Virus record (IMG/VR): IMGVR_UViG_3300043429_001224
Coordinates: 1-49,039 of that record
Reading direction: 5' to 3' (one strand)
DNA length: 49,039 bases
Source of the DNA: a virus
Shown in pieces: positions 33,901 through 42,128 of the stretch. Every line of letters starts with the position of its first letter. Position 1 is the first letter of the stretch. The notes beneath the pieces were generated by a model that did not search any database, was not told where the DNA came from, and saw only the letters and a list, made by a program, of their open reading frames with translations. The position numbers were made by a program, and so were the translations under genes.

Positions 33901-34736
33901 GTTTAGCAATTATTAATGCTCCGTCAATTGCAGAATTTCAAGCAAGTACTGATCCAAGATTTACTGAATTGCCTGACCCACAGGCTGGTAATCCTGCACC
34001 TGTATTAAATACATTTTATATTTCAACAGGAGGAAATCTTTCATTAGGTCCATCTTTTGTTTGGGGTTTACCTGATGAAGAGCAAGGAGCAAAATTTATA
34101 GGCGTATTTACACCAAATCTTATAATTCGTGAGAATGCTAAAAACAAGAGTATTCCACCCGCTGCTGATGTTTCAAATAACTTTGTTCGCAAATTTATTA
34201 ATGGAACTCCTTATGCAATCGTAGCTGGTCCAAGAAGAGGTGTAATTTCTAACCCTAGATTTGTTGGGATGGAATATGATTATCTGTTGTCTGATAGAGA
34301 AAATCTTGAGCCGTTTGGCTTAAACCCAATAACCAACGTCAAAAATGTTGGTCCAATGATTTTTGCAAATCAAACAGCATATCAAAGAACTTTATCAGCA
34401 TTTAATAATTTGCACGTAAGAGACTTGTTAATTACTATCGAAACAGCTGTTATCGAAATTTTACAACAATATTTGTTTGAATTTAATGATGCAACTACTC
34501 GACTTGAAATTAAAACAATCGTTGAAAATTATTTGGATGTAGTCAGAAACGGTGGAGGAATTTTTGCATACTCTGTTATCATGGATGAAACCAATAATAC
34601 TGCAGAAATCATAGACCAAAACTTTGGCGTAATTGATATTGCTATAGAGCCTTCTCGCGGATTACAAAAATTCATTAACAGAATTACTGTACTAAAAACA
34701 GGCGGAATTAGTTCAGGCGGTTTTAGCGCAGCATAA
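30954..34736 (+). CDS. 18: Tail sheath protein, gp18-like, very large
   Basis: 1260 residues, nearly twice T4 gp18 (659). The start (VYTVEFDASERIV, RLVVGFSRIGPFNAPVFLRD) and the end match T4-type sheath protein: KFIGVFTPNLIIRENAKN, IVAGPRRGVISNP, LYSDRENLEPFGLNP-like stretch, IETAVIEILQQYLFEFND and VIDIAIEPSRGLQKFINRITVLKTGG. The extra length is in the middle (about 330-900), rich in Asn, Thr and Gly and probably forming added outward-facing domains. The sheath contracts to drive the tube into the cell. Confidence 0.92.
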   Translation: MAKITLDLNQFKASGVYTVEFDASERIVVTSQTVRLVVGFSRIGPFNAPVFLRDVATARRVFGPIDAYLEKRGSFFHRAIETCLQSAPIFALNLLPLNNIPANEGGDAVQYRSFSLEAAGENGTVTEALLSSFYNKERFWFADTNYLQATVDSKPANRGRLFNLVNLSQQETSIIIRKSVNASLYNITAQDYFGTDDVPEYVNPTDYVSDYFVDVFVVKGNWSDLPSLSKDPVWSKYFDARGIKSNQLENFLSLDGVTLLGTFTGCVIPNFIDNNGVNQSIDVIVNQATALTGLFLNINEKALDDYANSTYKVDMVGHSLINSTDEVLDFLSYNTPLKNILSYNGQDSLAGDELAQPFDTAGDSVEPYVTSYPYGGNNGKFLNQLVVYKPVPTDTVFTPSMYDALLRGLNTNSLIATYGTNTLFNSAAPSDYVKVDNIIDSGDFFIAPLSNPLNSDASYIANYIEEGEVLTIPTIANQINVNFPSFTPAAGDIILIEAAGYAKYFEIDAVTGITGGFQLTVATTLTTGAPFYRDKFCTAGFAADEFSSFLQPSDLAITLLDVSVDEADFLVPDLATTDEITYILNPTYTYSKIDGVSLLNPAGTVADDNGNLVTLYNVTTSTAISGSWYLKGWEINTTDADFGKIRVVDTTTGNPFNGGTLGDVIEVTLLNGKVITGEVLATSATVVSGAFNLDNTNIAEYAIIEAYPGAILANNINNQLVIDGDRIKYGSGSSSFNYVAATPNYSRIVDAYSGIAYGLKGASVKQFTDSSLLTPANSTFADVNETYVDANIYDDGGSLNYVAFYSSIAKNISENVKIEAPGLYDGGKKFKLSSTNGAKIEVGDYLVDNTETFLTRIVSKVKKTDPVTGVPYFEYSTLVTPKTTVTSGLTYVTCYQSIQKFADRFQFTALSGFTLTDYHLPNNTDAQLDKIYGVLENTNLAKTLASDDVITFRYIVDTFNLGLQPNMGSKQILSRLAKNRQQCLAIINAPSIAEFQASTDPRFTELPDPQAGNPAPVLNTFYISTGGNLSLGPSFVWGLPDEEQGAKFIGVFTPNLIIRENAKNKSIPPAADVSNNFVRKFINGTPYAIVAGPRRGVISNPRFVGMEYDYLLSDRENLEPFGLNPITNVKNVGPMIFANQTAYQRTLSAFNNLHVRDLLITIETAVIEILQQYLFEFNDATTRLEIKTIVENYLDVVRNGGGIFAYSVIMDETNNTAEIIDQNFGVIDIAIEPSRGLQKFINRITVLKTGGISSGGFSAA

Positions 34737-34766
34737 TTATAAAAAATAAAAAAATAAAAGTATAAA

Positions 34767-35330
34767 ATGGCAGGATTACCACATTATAGAAATTCGGTTG
34801 CCTCGATGAACAAATTTGAACCTGTGTATCAATCACAGTTTGAAGTTTTGTTAACTCCGCCACCTGCTGTATCGAATTGGCAGCTTGTGATGGAAAATGT
34901 TACAAACATTGGAGGTATTGAGGTAAATAAACTTCCTGGTGTTCAAGAGCAAACATATAAATTTGCAAGAAGATCGTTTGCTGGTGGAGCACCTGATAGC
35001 ACAACTGTTGATATTACTCTTGATTTTGAAGTAAATCTTGACGATGCAAATAGTGCATATGTTTACAAAGCATTGCGGCAATGGTGTGATATTATTTATG
35101 ATCCTCTTACTGGACGTATGGGTCTTAAACGAGATTATTCAGGTGGACCAATGATAATAAATTACTTTAATAAAAATGGTGATATTTATCGTCAATTAAC
35201 ATTCCCAACAGTATTCCCAACAACTGCAATAGCAGGTTTTGGAAATGAAGCAAACTTTACTGAACCAGGTATTTATAAAATTTCTGGATTCACTCTTAGA
35301 GCAGACTACTGGGAAGAAACTATTCTTTAA
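34767..35330 (+). CDS. 19: Tail tube protein, gp19-like
   Basis: 187 residues (T4 gp19 163), directly after the sheath as in T4. Typical pattern: PVYQSQFEVLLTPPP, EVNKLPGVQEQTYKFARRSFAG, VDITLDFEVNLDD, YDPLTGRMGLKRDY and a closing SGFTLRADYWEE. It stacks as hexameric rings to form the inner tube. A strong terminator follows, consistent with high late expression. Confidence 0.92.
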   Translation: MAGLPHYRNSVASMNKFEPVYQSQFEVLLTPPPAVSNWQLVMENVTNIGGIEVNKLPGVQEQTYKFARRSFAGGAPDSTTVDITLDFEVNLDDANSAYVYKALRQWCDIIYDPLTGRMGLKRDYSGGPMIINYFNKNGDIYRQLTFPTVFPTTAIAGFGNEANFTEPGIYKISGFTLRADYWEETIL

Positions 35331-35368
35331 TAAAACAAATTGTATAAAACAAATTGTATTTTTAATAG

Positions 35369-35399
35369 AGGAAAGGCACAAAGGTGCCTTTCCTTTTTT
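35369..35399 (+). terminator. Rho-independent terminator after the tail tube gene
   Basis: An 11-bp GC-containing stem (AGGAAAGGCAC with GTGCCTTTCCT), a 4-nt loop and a T6 run. Just upstream, a 14-nt sequence (AAAACAAATTGTAT) occurs twice in tandem. Confidence 0.92.
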
Positions 35400-35461
35400 G
35401 GTTTAATCTTACTTATAAATGTAACATAGATATATACTATTATTAATAAAATTTTATCAAT

Positions 35462-36463
35462 ATGAACGAAAAAGAATTTATGGACGGTGATGAGCTTCAG
35501 AATAAAATTGAACGAGAAGCTGCATTATTCGCGCAACAAAATGAACAAAATGAAATTGATTTAAATGCAAAAAATCAAGAAAGCCAACAAGAAAAACCAA
35601 CATCTATTGGCAAAGCGCAAAAGTTTTTGCATATTGAAGATGATACATTATTAGCAGCAGAGATTGGTTGGAAAAATATTCCAATGGAATCATTGCCATC
35701 TAAAGGATTATTTTATCAAGACACAACACAAGTAGCTATCCGTGCTGCTAGCGTTGCTGAAATTCGTCATTGGTCAACAATGGATGATAATGACTTGTTA
35801 TCCACCGATGATATGTTAAATTTTATTATTGAAAAATGTTGCAGGATTAAAGTTCCAGGGAAACCAGGCAATTATAGAGATTTATTAGAAATAGATAGAT
35901 TTTATTTAATTTTTGCCATCAGAGACTTTACATTTAAAAATGGAGAAAATAAACTAATGATTAATGTTACGGATAATGACGGTTTTGAAGAAAAAATTGA
36001 AGTAACCAAAGATCTTTTAGATTATTTTAATCCTGATGAGCGATTAATGAATTATTATGATTCTACTGAAAAGTGTTTTAAAATTAGAATGAAAAACGGT
36101 GAATCTTTTAATTTATATTTACCTACATTAGGAACTATGAATTTCATTAAGAGCTATATTAAACAAAAGCAACAAGCAAATAAGAATTTTGATAAAGCAT
36201 TTGTAAAATATGCTCCATTTTTATTTCCTGAATGGAAAACATTAACACAAGCTGCTTACGATAAAGCAATGCAAGATAGCTTGACTTGGAGCATACAAAG
36301 AATTTCTGTTCTTGACAAACTAATTGAGATTTTAACTTCTTATATTAATCCGCAAATAAAATATATTAGCTCGGGGGGAGGCGAAAAGGTTAGTCCTTTG
36401 AACTTTCCAGGAGGATTCAAGTCTATTTTCCTTATTTCAGATATCTTTGGAGAATTGGTTTGA
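35462..36463 (+). CDS. Baseplate hub / tail assembly protein, gp26-like
   Basis: 333 residues. After a disordered Gln/Asn-rich N-terminus, the segment SLPSKGLFYQDTTQVAIRAAS, followed by an acidic stretch and MLNFIIEKCCRI, fits the T4 gp26-type baseplate hub family (LPS-G-x-Y, then short strand and helix). Location between tail tube and tape measure is where tail-assembly chaperones lie. Its last 17 codons overlap a +1-frame gene, an arrangement like the lambda G/GT pair. Confidence 0.6.
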   Translation: MNEKEFMDGDELQNKIEREAALFAQQNEQNEIDLNAKNQESQQEKPTSIGKAQKFLHIEDDTLLAAEIGWKNIPMESLPSKGLFYQDTTQVAIRAASVAEIRHWSTMDDNDLLSTDDMLNFIIEKCCRIKVPGKPGNYRDLLEIDRFYLIFAIRDFTFKNGENKLMINVTDNDGFEEKIEVTKDLLDYFNPDERLMNYYDSTEKCFKIRMKNGESFNLYLPTLGTMNFIKSYIKQKQQANKNFDKAFVKYAPFLFPEWKTLTQAAYDKAMQDSLTWSIQRISVLDKLIEILTSYINPQIKYISSGGGEKVSPLNFPGGFKSIFLISDIFGELV

Positions 36464-36734
36464 GTTGGAATTTCTTCTTCTTAAAATAGTGCGGCTTCAG
36501 CCATCTGAGCTTGAACTAATGGAATTTTATAGAGCAGAATTTTTAATTGAAAATTTGAAAAAACATGCTGAAGATGAAAATAAACAAAGAAAAGCGCAAG
36601 AAGAAGAGTATGATAAAAATATGCCGCAGTCATTCAGCGCTTCAAAAATGATGAATGATGCACAAAGAAGTTTACCTAAAACATCGTTTAAAATGCCTTC
36701 AGGCGGATTGGGAAGTTTAGGTAAATTAATGTAA
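36447..36734 (+). CDS. Small tail-assembly protein overlapping the hub gene (+1 frame)
   Basis: 95 residues if started at TTG 36447; the frame is open from 36402, so a ribosomal frameshift from the upstream gene is an alternative. The N-terminus (WFELEFLLLKIVRLQPSELE) is amphipathic; the middle is a charged helix; the end (MPSGGLGSLGKLM) is flexible. It precedes the tape measure by 15 nt, the typical place of a tape-measure chaperone partner. Confidence 0.6.
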   Translation: MENWFELEFLLLKIVRLQPSELELMEFYRAEFLIENLKKHAEDENKQRKAQEEEYDKNMPQSFSASKMMNDAQRSLPKTSFKMPSGGLGSLGKLM

Positions 36735-36749
36735 AAATAAACTTGTGAA

Positions 36750-39700
36750 ATGTCCGTTGCCATACAAGCAAATAATAAACTAACTCAACTCGTATCTTTA
36801 ACGGCCAAGATTGAAAGTTATTTAAACCCCAATAAAAAAGGTGTTGGCGGCGGACAAGCACAAGTTGAAAGTAACGAAAGCAAAGAAAATGGAAAAGATG
36901 CCGCAGCAGTAGGAGGAATGGCATCGTCACTTTCTACATTAATTAAGCAAACTGAAAAACTTAATCCTAAAGCAGGGGATAAACTTAAAGGATTTGTTAT
37001 TACATTATCCGAAGGGATTAAAGATACAGCAAAAAATATTGAAGGAATTGATACCGATGATTTATCTGCAAAAATGATTAATTTTTATACAGCAATTAGT
37101 CAAAATATTTTACAATTTGTAGGAGCAATGGTATTGGTTGCTGTCACAGCACCTTTATTTGCATTTGGAATATTGGTATTTTCATTAGGAGTCATCACAA
37201 TGTTAAAAATATTATCTAATGCTGTTGCGGTGTCACCTAAAGTATTTCTTGGTGTTGTTTTAATAAACTATTTAGCAAAAAATGTGGCTAAATTTGTATT
37301 AACAATGACATTAGTAGGATTAGTTGCACCTTTATTTGCATTAGGCGTATTGGTATTTGCATTGGGAGTAACAGCATTACTAAAAATACTTTCAAATGCT
37401 GCCAGTGTTAGTGTTAAAACAATGTTAGGTCTTGCTTTATTATCATATGTTTTATCCAATATTAATTCTTTTTCATTAGCAATGGTATTAATTGGAATAA
37501 CCGCTCCTCTATATGCATTAGGAGTTATGGTTTTTATATTATCAATTAATGCTATATTAAAAGTATTGGCTAAAACGGCAACACCTGAAGTTATGATCGG
37601 TGCAAAAGCAATCAGATCGATAAGTTTAACAACAGTTTTATTTTCGTTGACCATGTTATTTATAGGAAGCTTCGCTCCTAAAATTGCATTAGGGGCAATT
37701 ACGGTTTCTTTATCTATACTTGCGGTCGGTGGGGCTTTATATTTAATAGGAAAACTTAATTCCAAAGGAGATATTACCAAAGGAAGCGCTACATTAGCCG
37801 CTTTAATTTTGCCTTTAATAGGTTTTTCTGCTGCATTATTAATATTATCCTTAATTCCTGGTGATCCCATGGACCTTGCATTAAAAATAGCTGTAATCGG
37901 AGCATCTATTGTAGTATTAGGATTAGCTGCATATGCTTTAGGATTAGTTGCGCCTGTTACAGCAATAGGAGCAGGAATTTTAACACTTTTAGCAGGAAGC
38001 TTAGTAATCTTTGCAGGAGCTTTATTTATTTTATTTAAAACTAATTTTACTAAAGAACAAGCAGATAATCTTGCTTATACTATACTTGAATTAGGAAAAT
38101 CGCTTTCTTTATTGGGTTTAATGTCACCTCTTATTGCATTAGGTGCAGCAGCATTAATTCCAGCTACAGTTGCATTAATTCCATTAACAGGATCGCTTGC
38201 GATATTTAAAACAATAGGTTGGACAGAAACGGATGGCGTCTTACTTAAAAATGCCGTTCAAAGTACCGTACAAGCATTTTCAAACGCTTTAGATGGAGTA
38301 GGTATACAAGGAATGCTTAAATTAGTTGCGGCAATTCCTATAATTGGAATGTTAGGTTTTTCATTGTCATCAATCGCAATGGGAATTAAAAGTATGGCTT
38401 CGTTAACATTCACACAAATGGAATGGGATGATTCGCAAAAAAAATTAGTTGCAAAAGGACAAGTTAAATTAACACCTGAAGAAATTAAAGCAGTAGGGCC
38501 AAATGTAGCTTCTATATTAAATGCGCTGATTCAGCCACTAACTGATTTTGGACAAGCAGCTGCGGAAGGTTCAGGATTATTTAAAAATGGATATTTAGAA
38601 AAAGGAATTGATGCATCAGCTAAAGTTGGCAACATAATTGGTTCAATAGCAAAAGGTGTATCCGAGATGGCTAACTTAAGTGTCATAAAATACAAGGTTA
38701 AGAATAATCAACTTGTACCTTATGACATTGTTAAATTATCTTCACCTGATTTTGTAAAAGCGGGCGAAGGTGTTAAATCAGTATTAGAAGCACTTGTGGC
38801 TCCTTTAACAGATTTTGGCAAATCTGCAGCGGAAGGTTCAGGACTATTTAAAAGTGGTTATTTAGAAAAAGGTATTGACGCTTCGGCTAAAGTAGGCGAT
38901 ATTATAGGATCTTTAGCAAAAGGAGTATCAGACATGGCCAATCTAAATGTGGTTATGTATAAAGTTAAAAATAATCAACTTGTACCTTATGATGTTGTTA
39001 AATTAGGGCCAGCTGATTTTGTTAATGCAGGAAATAATGTTAATGCTTTGTTAACAGCATTAACACAACCTCTTGAAATGTTTGGAAAAAGTTGGGCTGA
39101 AGGTGGAGGATGGTTTAGTAAAGGTAATATTGAAAAAGGCATCGAAGGAATTTCAGAAATTACTGATCCAATTTCCAAACTTGCCAAAATGATAACGGAA
39201 TTAGCCGCTGGAAAAGCAACTATTAATGAATTAAGAAACGGTAAGCTTGTTCCTGTAGAAACTATTTCTTTTGCGCAGGCGGTTCCTAAAGCAATAGAAT
39301 CAATTAGCAATTTATTAACAACTTTACCTAATGTTTTAACATCATTTGGAAATTTTTACATAGCGCAAAAAGATATTATTAACGAAAGTATATCAGGTAT
39401 TAAAAATGTTGGGAATGGAATTTTTGAAATAGCTAATATAGGAAAAATGATAACCGAAAGAAAAACCGAATTGGATAACGCGGCAAATGTTGCATCAATG
39501 TTGGTTCCTGCTTCAAATAGCATGATGATGGTTATCAAAAGTTATATTGAAATGCAATCTCTTATCTCTTCTAATGACGGCGGAGGTTTATTTAAAAAAC
39601 AGTATTCATTAACACCGTTATTTACTGATTTAGGCAATTCACTAAACGCTGTACAACCTGGATTAGAAAAACTAAATCCTGCGGACATTCTAAAATTTGA

Positions 39701-40160
39701 AAATTTAACTAAAGTTATTGAAAGATTGACAACAGTTGTATCCCCATTTGAAAAATTCGTAAAGGCGTTTGGAACTTTTTCTAAAGATGTTGGAACTTTT
39801 ACAAAAAATTGGAAAAACTTTACCGAAAAAGATGCGGCATCCTTTAAAATATATGGGGATGTAACGGAAAAAATATCTAAGGTTGACGTAGGAAAATTAA
39901 AAGAAGCGCTTAATGCATTAATAGTATATGAGCAGCAAAAACTTCAAGTAGAAATAGAAAAGGCAAAAATGATTAAAGAAAGTGGAGCTGACGGTTCTTC
40001 AAGTAGCGTATTTGATAAACTTAATAATTTGTTAGATTCATTTGTTGGCGGAGGAGAAACAACATCAGAAGGTTTATCATCTGAAGGGGGAATAATTTCT
40101 ACTCCTAAAATACAGGTTAACGGAAATATATTTGTATCTGGGAATATTGACAAAACCTAA
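36750..40160 (+). CDS. Tail tape measure protein
   Basis: 1136 residues. A Ser/Asn-rich start is followed by a hydrophobic region (about 120-500) built from repeats: a 59-residue unit with APLFALG and LKILSNA recurs three times with exactly 177-nt spacing at 37149, 37326 and 37503. A second repeat family of 89 residues (AEGSGLFK-GYLEKGIDASAKVG, VKNNQLVPYD) follows at about 38500-39100 with 267-nt spacing, plus a weaker third copy. The C-terminus is coiled coil. Membrane-like segments and internal repeats are typical of tape measures, which set tail length and enter the host membrane on injection. Confidence 0.8.
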   Translation: MSVAIQANNKLTQLVSLTAKIESYLNPNKKGVGGGQAQVESNESKENGKDAAAVGGMASSLSTLIKQTEKLNPKAGDKLKGFVITLSEGIKDTAKNIEGIDTDDLSAKMINFYTAISQNILQFVGAMVLVAVTAPLFAFGILVFSLGVITMLKILSNAVAVSPKVFLGVVLINYLAKNVAKFVLTMTLVGLVAPLFALGVLVFALGVTALLKILSNAASVSVKTMLGLALLSYVLSNINSFSLAMVLIGITAPLYALGVMVFILSINAILKVLAKTATPEVMIGAKAIRSISLTTVLFSLTMLFIGSFAPKIALGAITVSLSILAVGGALYLIGKLNSKGDITKGSATLAALILPLIGFSAALLILSLIPGDPMDLALKIAVIGASIVVLGLAAYALGLVAPVTAIGAGILTLLAGSLVIFAGALFILFKTNFTKEQADNLAYTILELGKSLSLLGLMSPLIALGAAALIPATVALIPLTGSLAIFKTIGWTETDGVLLKNAVQSTVQAFSNALDGVGIQGMLKLVAAIPIIGMLGFSLSSIAMGIKSMASLTFTQMEWDDSQKKLVAKGQVKLTPEEIKAVGPNVASILNALIQPLTDFGQAAAEGSGLFKNGYLEKGIDASAKVGNIIGSIAKGVSEMANLSVIKYKVKNNQLVPYDIVKLSSPDFVKAGEGVKSVLEALVAPLTDFGKSAAEGSGLFKSGYLEKGIDASAKVGDIIGSLAKGVSDMANLNVVMYKVKNNQLVPYDVVKLGPADFVNAGNNVNALLTALTQPLEMFGKSWAEGGGWFSKGNIEKGIEGISEITDPISKLAKMITELAAGKATINELRNGKLVPVETISFAQAVPKAIESISNLLTTLPNVLTSFGNFYIAQKDIINESISGIKNVGNGIFEIANIGKMITERKTELDNAANVASMLVPASNSMMMVIKSYIEMQSLISSNDGGGLFKKQYSLTPLFTDLGNSLNAVQPGLEKLNPADILKFENLTKVIERLTTVVSPFEKFVKAFGTFSKDVGTFTKNWKNFTEKDAASFKIYGDVTEKISKVDVGKLKEALNALIVYEQQKLQVEIEKAKMIKESGADGSSSSVFDKLNNLLDSFVGGGETTSEGLSSEGGIISTPKIQVNGNIFVSGNIDKT

Positions 40161-40194
40161 TTATAATATATAAACTATAAAAAAAATATTTGCA

Positions 40195-40515
40195 ATGAGC
40201 AATTTTGTTAAATTCACCGATTGGGAAAAAACCAAATATGAAATTACTGAAAATAAAGAAAAGGCGGAAACAAAATTAGAAAAAGAACCGTCGACGGCGC
40301 AATTAATTGCTGAGCTTGAAGATTTAATAGAATTAAGAAAAAAGGCGGTTAGAGAAAAAAAATCTTATGATGCTCAAATTTTGGAATTAGATATTAAACT
40401 AAAAAAATTAGATATTGAAAAAGCTGAACTTGTTAAAAAGAAACAAGATTTATCAGAAGCTAAAGATATTGCCAAAAAGAAAAATATAGAAGGAATAAGC
40501 CATGACCAAGAATAA
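40195..40515 (+). CDS. Coiled-coil protein of unknown function
   Basis: 106 residues, nearly all Lys/Glu/Leu helix from about 20 to 105, with no other motif. It follows the tape measure and overlaps the next small gene by 14 nt. It could be a tail-assembly factor by position only. Confidence 0.6.
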   Translation: MSNFVKFTDWEKTKYEITENKEKAETKLEKEPSTAQLIAELEDLIELRKKAVREKKSYDAQILELDIKLKKLDIEKAELVKKKQDLSEAKDIAKKKNIEGISHDQE

Positions 40516-40696
40516 AAAAACACAAAAATTTGTTGACTTTGAAGAAGGGTTAACCAGCAACTACGAACCGCCTAAATATGTGGCACAGCCTGCTGAAGGT
40601 GATAAAGGTTTTGAAATGTTTCATAAAGCATTTCAGGATCAAAAAGTATTTTTTACACCGTTTATTCGTAGTACAAACAAGGATTTAGAAGACTGA
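40502..40696 (+). CDS. Small protein of unknown function
   Basis: 64 residues, polar, with aromatic clusters (GFEMFHKAFQDQKVFFTPF) and a Lys-rich start. It overlaps the coiled-coil gene, so translation is probably coupled. No family recognised. Confidence 0.55.
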   Translation: MTKNKKTQKFVDFEEGLTSNYEPPKYVAQPAEGDKGFEMFHKAFQDQKVFFTPFIRSTNKDLED

Positions 40697-40748
40697 TAAT
40701 TTCAAGAACTATTCATCATTTTGTAATATAATATTAAAAATTTAAACA

Positions 40749-41006
40749 ATGCAAAAAACTTTTCAAGTCACTCCAGAATTTAAAGAAAGAATAACGGAAT
40801 TGTTACAAAAATTAAAATACGGCACAATTTTTCCGTATATGAATTTAATTAATCGCGAAGGATTTATTTATACTGAAGATGAATTAAATTCTTTTATTGC
40901 TCTATTATCAGAATTTCCTTACGCAGAAGTAGCCGAATTCTTTGCAACAATTAAACAAAATGTAATAGAAGTTAATGAAGGACAAGAGGTTTCTACAGAA
41001 AATTGA
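40749..41006 (+). CDS. Small helical protein of unknown function
   Basis: 85 residues with repeated amphipathic helices (FKERITELLQKL, NSFIALLSEFPYAEVAEFFATI) and an acidic tail. Its end overlaps the deaminase gene by 32 nt. I do not recognise it. Confidence 0.6.
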   Translation: MQKTFQVTPEFKERITELLQKLKYGTIFPYMNLINREGFIYTEDELNSFIALLSEFPYAEVAEFFATIKQNVIEVNEGQEVSTEN

Positions 41007-41430
41007 ATCATTTAAGGAAATAGTTAATCAGATAGCAAATTTATCTGTTTCTTCTTCCCTTAAAGTAGGAGCCATTGCACTAAAAAAAGATTTTTCTAAA
41101 ATTGGAGCATTTGGATATAATGGAAGTTATTCAAATGCTCCAATTAATCCTGCAACTGGAACAGAGGAAGATAGCCTTGAGCCTGGAAAAAGCGGAATGA
41201 TTCATGCTGAAATTAATTTGGTTGCAAAATTCCGAGAAACTGATCCTGAAAATTACATAATTATAATTTCACATTCTCCATGTAAAATGTGTGCAAAAGT
41301 TTTGGTTAATGCTGGTTTTAAACACATCTATTGGCTTAACGAATACAGAGAAGTTTCCCACCTATCCGAAATTTTTAGTCATGCTGGAATTATCGGATGT
41401 AATATTAATAACCTCGAAAAAAATTTTTAA
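40975..41430 (+). CDS. dCMP/cytidine deaminase-like protein
   Basis: 151 residues with the zinc-dependent deaminase motifs HAE at 77-79 (proton shuttle Glu79) and SPCKMC at 101-106 (zinc Cys103 and Cys106). The N-terminal VGAIALKKDFSKIGAFGYNG is the usual first strand pair. It probably makes dUMP for thymidylate synthesis, in keeping with an AT-rich genome. It lacks the long zinc-binding insert of T4 dCMP deaminase. Start ATG 40975 overlaps the previous gene; no later in-frame Met precedes the fold. A Bacteroidota-type promoter begins 1 nt after its stop. Confidence 0.85.
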   Translation: MKDKRFLQKIESFKEIVNQIANLSVSSSLKVGAIALKKDFSKIGAFGYNGSYSNAPINPATGTEEDSLEPGKSGMIHAEINLVAKFRETDPENYIIIISHSPCKMCAKVLVNAGFKHIYWLNEYREVSHLSEIFSHAGIIGCNINNLEKNF

Positions 41431-41490
41431 ATTGTTAATAACTTTTGTGAAAAAAATTTTTTTATTTCAATAATTAGTTGTATATTTGTA
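41431..41490 (+). promoter_or_regulatory. Bacteroidota-type promoter element, copy 2 (before sigma factor)
   Basis: Same 60-bp element as at 24721 (52 of 60 identical): GTTAATAAC, an A-run/T-run junction, ATTTCAA and the TATATTTG -7-type box at 41481-41488, 28 nt before the sigma factor ATG. It suggests that this sigma gene and RNase H are switched on together by host RNA polymerase. Confidence 0.75.
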
Positions 41491-41516
41491 TTGTAATTAA
41501 TTAAACAACTGATTAT

Positions 41517-42128
41517 ATGAAAAAGGAAAAAGAATTATCATTACAAGAAATGGGTATGTCTTTCTTTAATACTCGCACCGAAATGGATTTTTCTCGAGTG
41601 TATGCAAGACTTAAGCCTAGCATCTCATATTACCTTAGAGAATTGGTACCAAATCAAGATGACCGCAATGAGGTAATTGCTACAACCTTTGCAAAGGTAT
41701 GGAGTAAAATCGAACAATACGATCCTTATTGGAACTTCAGTACATGGGTTTACCGAATTGCTCGAAATGAAGCTCTTTTATTTCACCGTGGCCGTAAACG
41801 GATTTATTCCTACGAAGGTATGGAGGAGCAAGGAATTAATATGGAAAAGAAATCTCCACACCACGAAGATGTTTACGAACAAGAAGAAAATCCAATTGAT
41901 TTATTGTACAGTGAAGCACTTAGTGCTATTGAAGAACTTCCAGATATTTATAAAATCGTATTAACATTAAGAGAAGTTCAAAAGAAAAAGTACGAAGATA
42001 TAGCCGAAGAGCTTGGCTGGAAACATAACACCGTTAGGACTCGTATTCGCAAAGCCCGTGAATTGGTTCGGCAAAATTTAATTCAAAAAAATTCTGATTT
42101 AGTAAAAAGATATCAAGAAACATGTTAA
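41517..42128 (+). CDS. ECF-type RNA polymerase sigma factor
   Basis: 203 residues with both sigma-70 conserved regions. Region 2 contains EVIATTFAKVWSKIEQYDP and FSTWVYRIARNEALLFHRGRKR. Region 4 is ELPDIYKIVLTLREVQKKKYEDIAEELGWKHNTVRTRIRKARE, a helix-turn-helix for the -35 box. It is distinct from the gp55-like protein at 19951. Led by a host-type promoter, it may steer host polymerase to a middle class of phage promoters. It may equally have been acquired from a bacterial ECF factor. Confidence 0.9.
   Translation: MKKEKELSLQEMGMSFFNTRTEMDFSRVYARLKPSISYYLRELVPNQDDRNEVIATTFAKVWSKIEQYDPYWNFSTWVYRIARNEALLFHRGRKRIYSYEGMEEQGINMEKKSPHHEDVYEQEENPIDLLYSEALSAIEELPDIYKIVLTLREVQKKKYEDIAEELGWKHNTVRTRIRKARELVRQNLIQKNSDLVKRYQETC

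Noticed and set aside
37268-37870. 200-codon reverse-strand frame within the tape measure
   Set aside because: It mirrors the low-complexity hydrophobic repeats of the + strand gene and lacks motifs or its own start signals.
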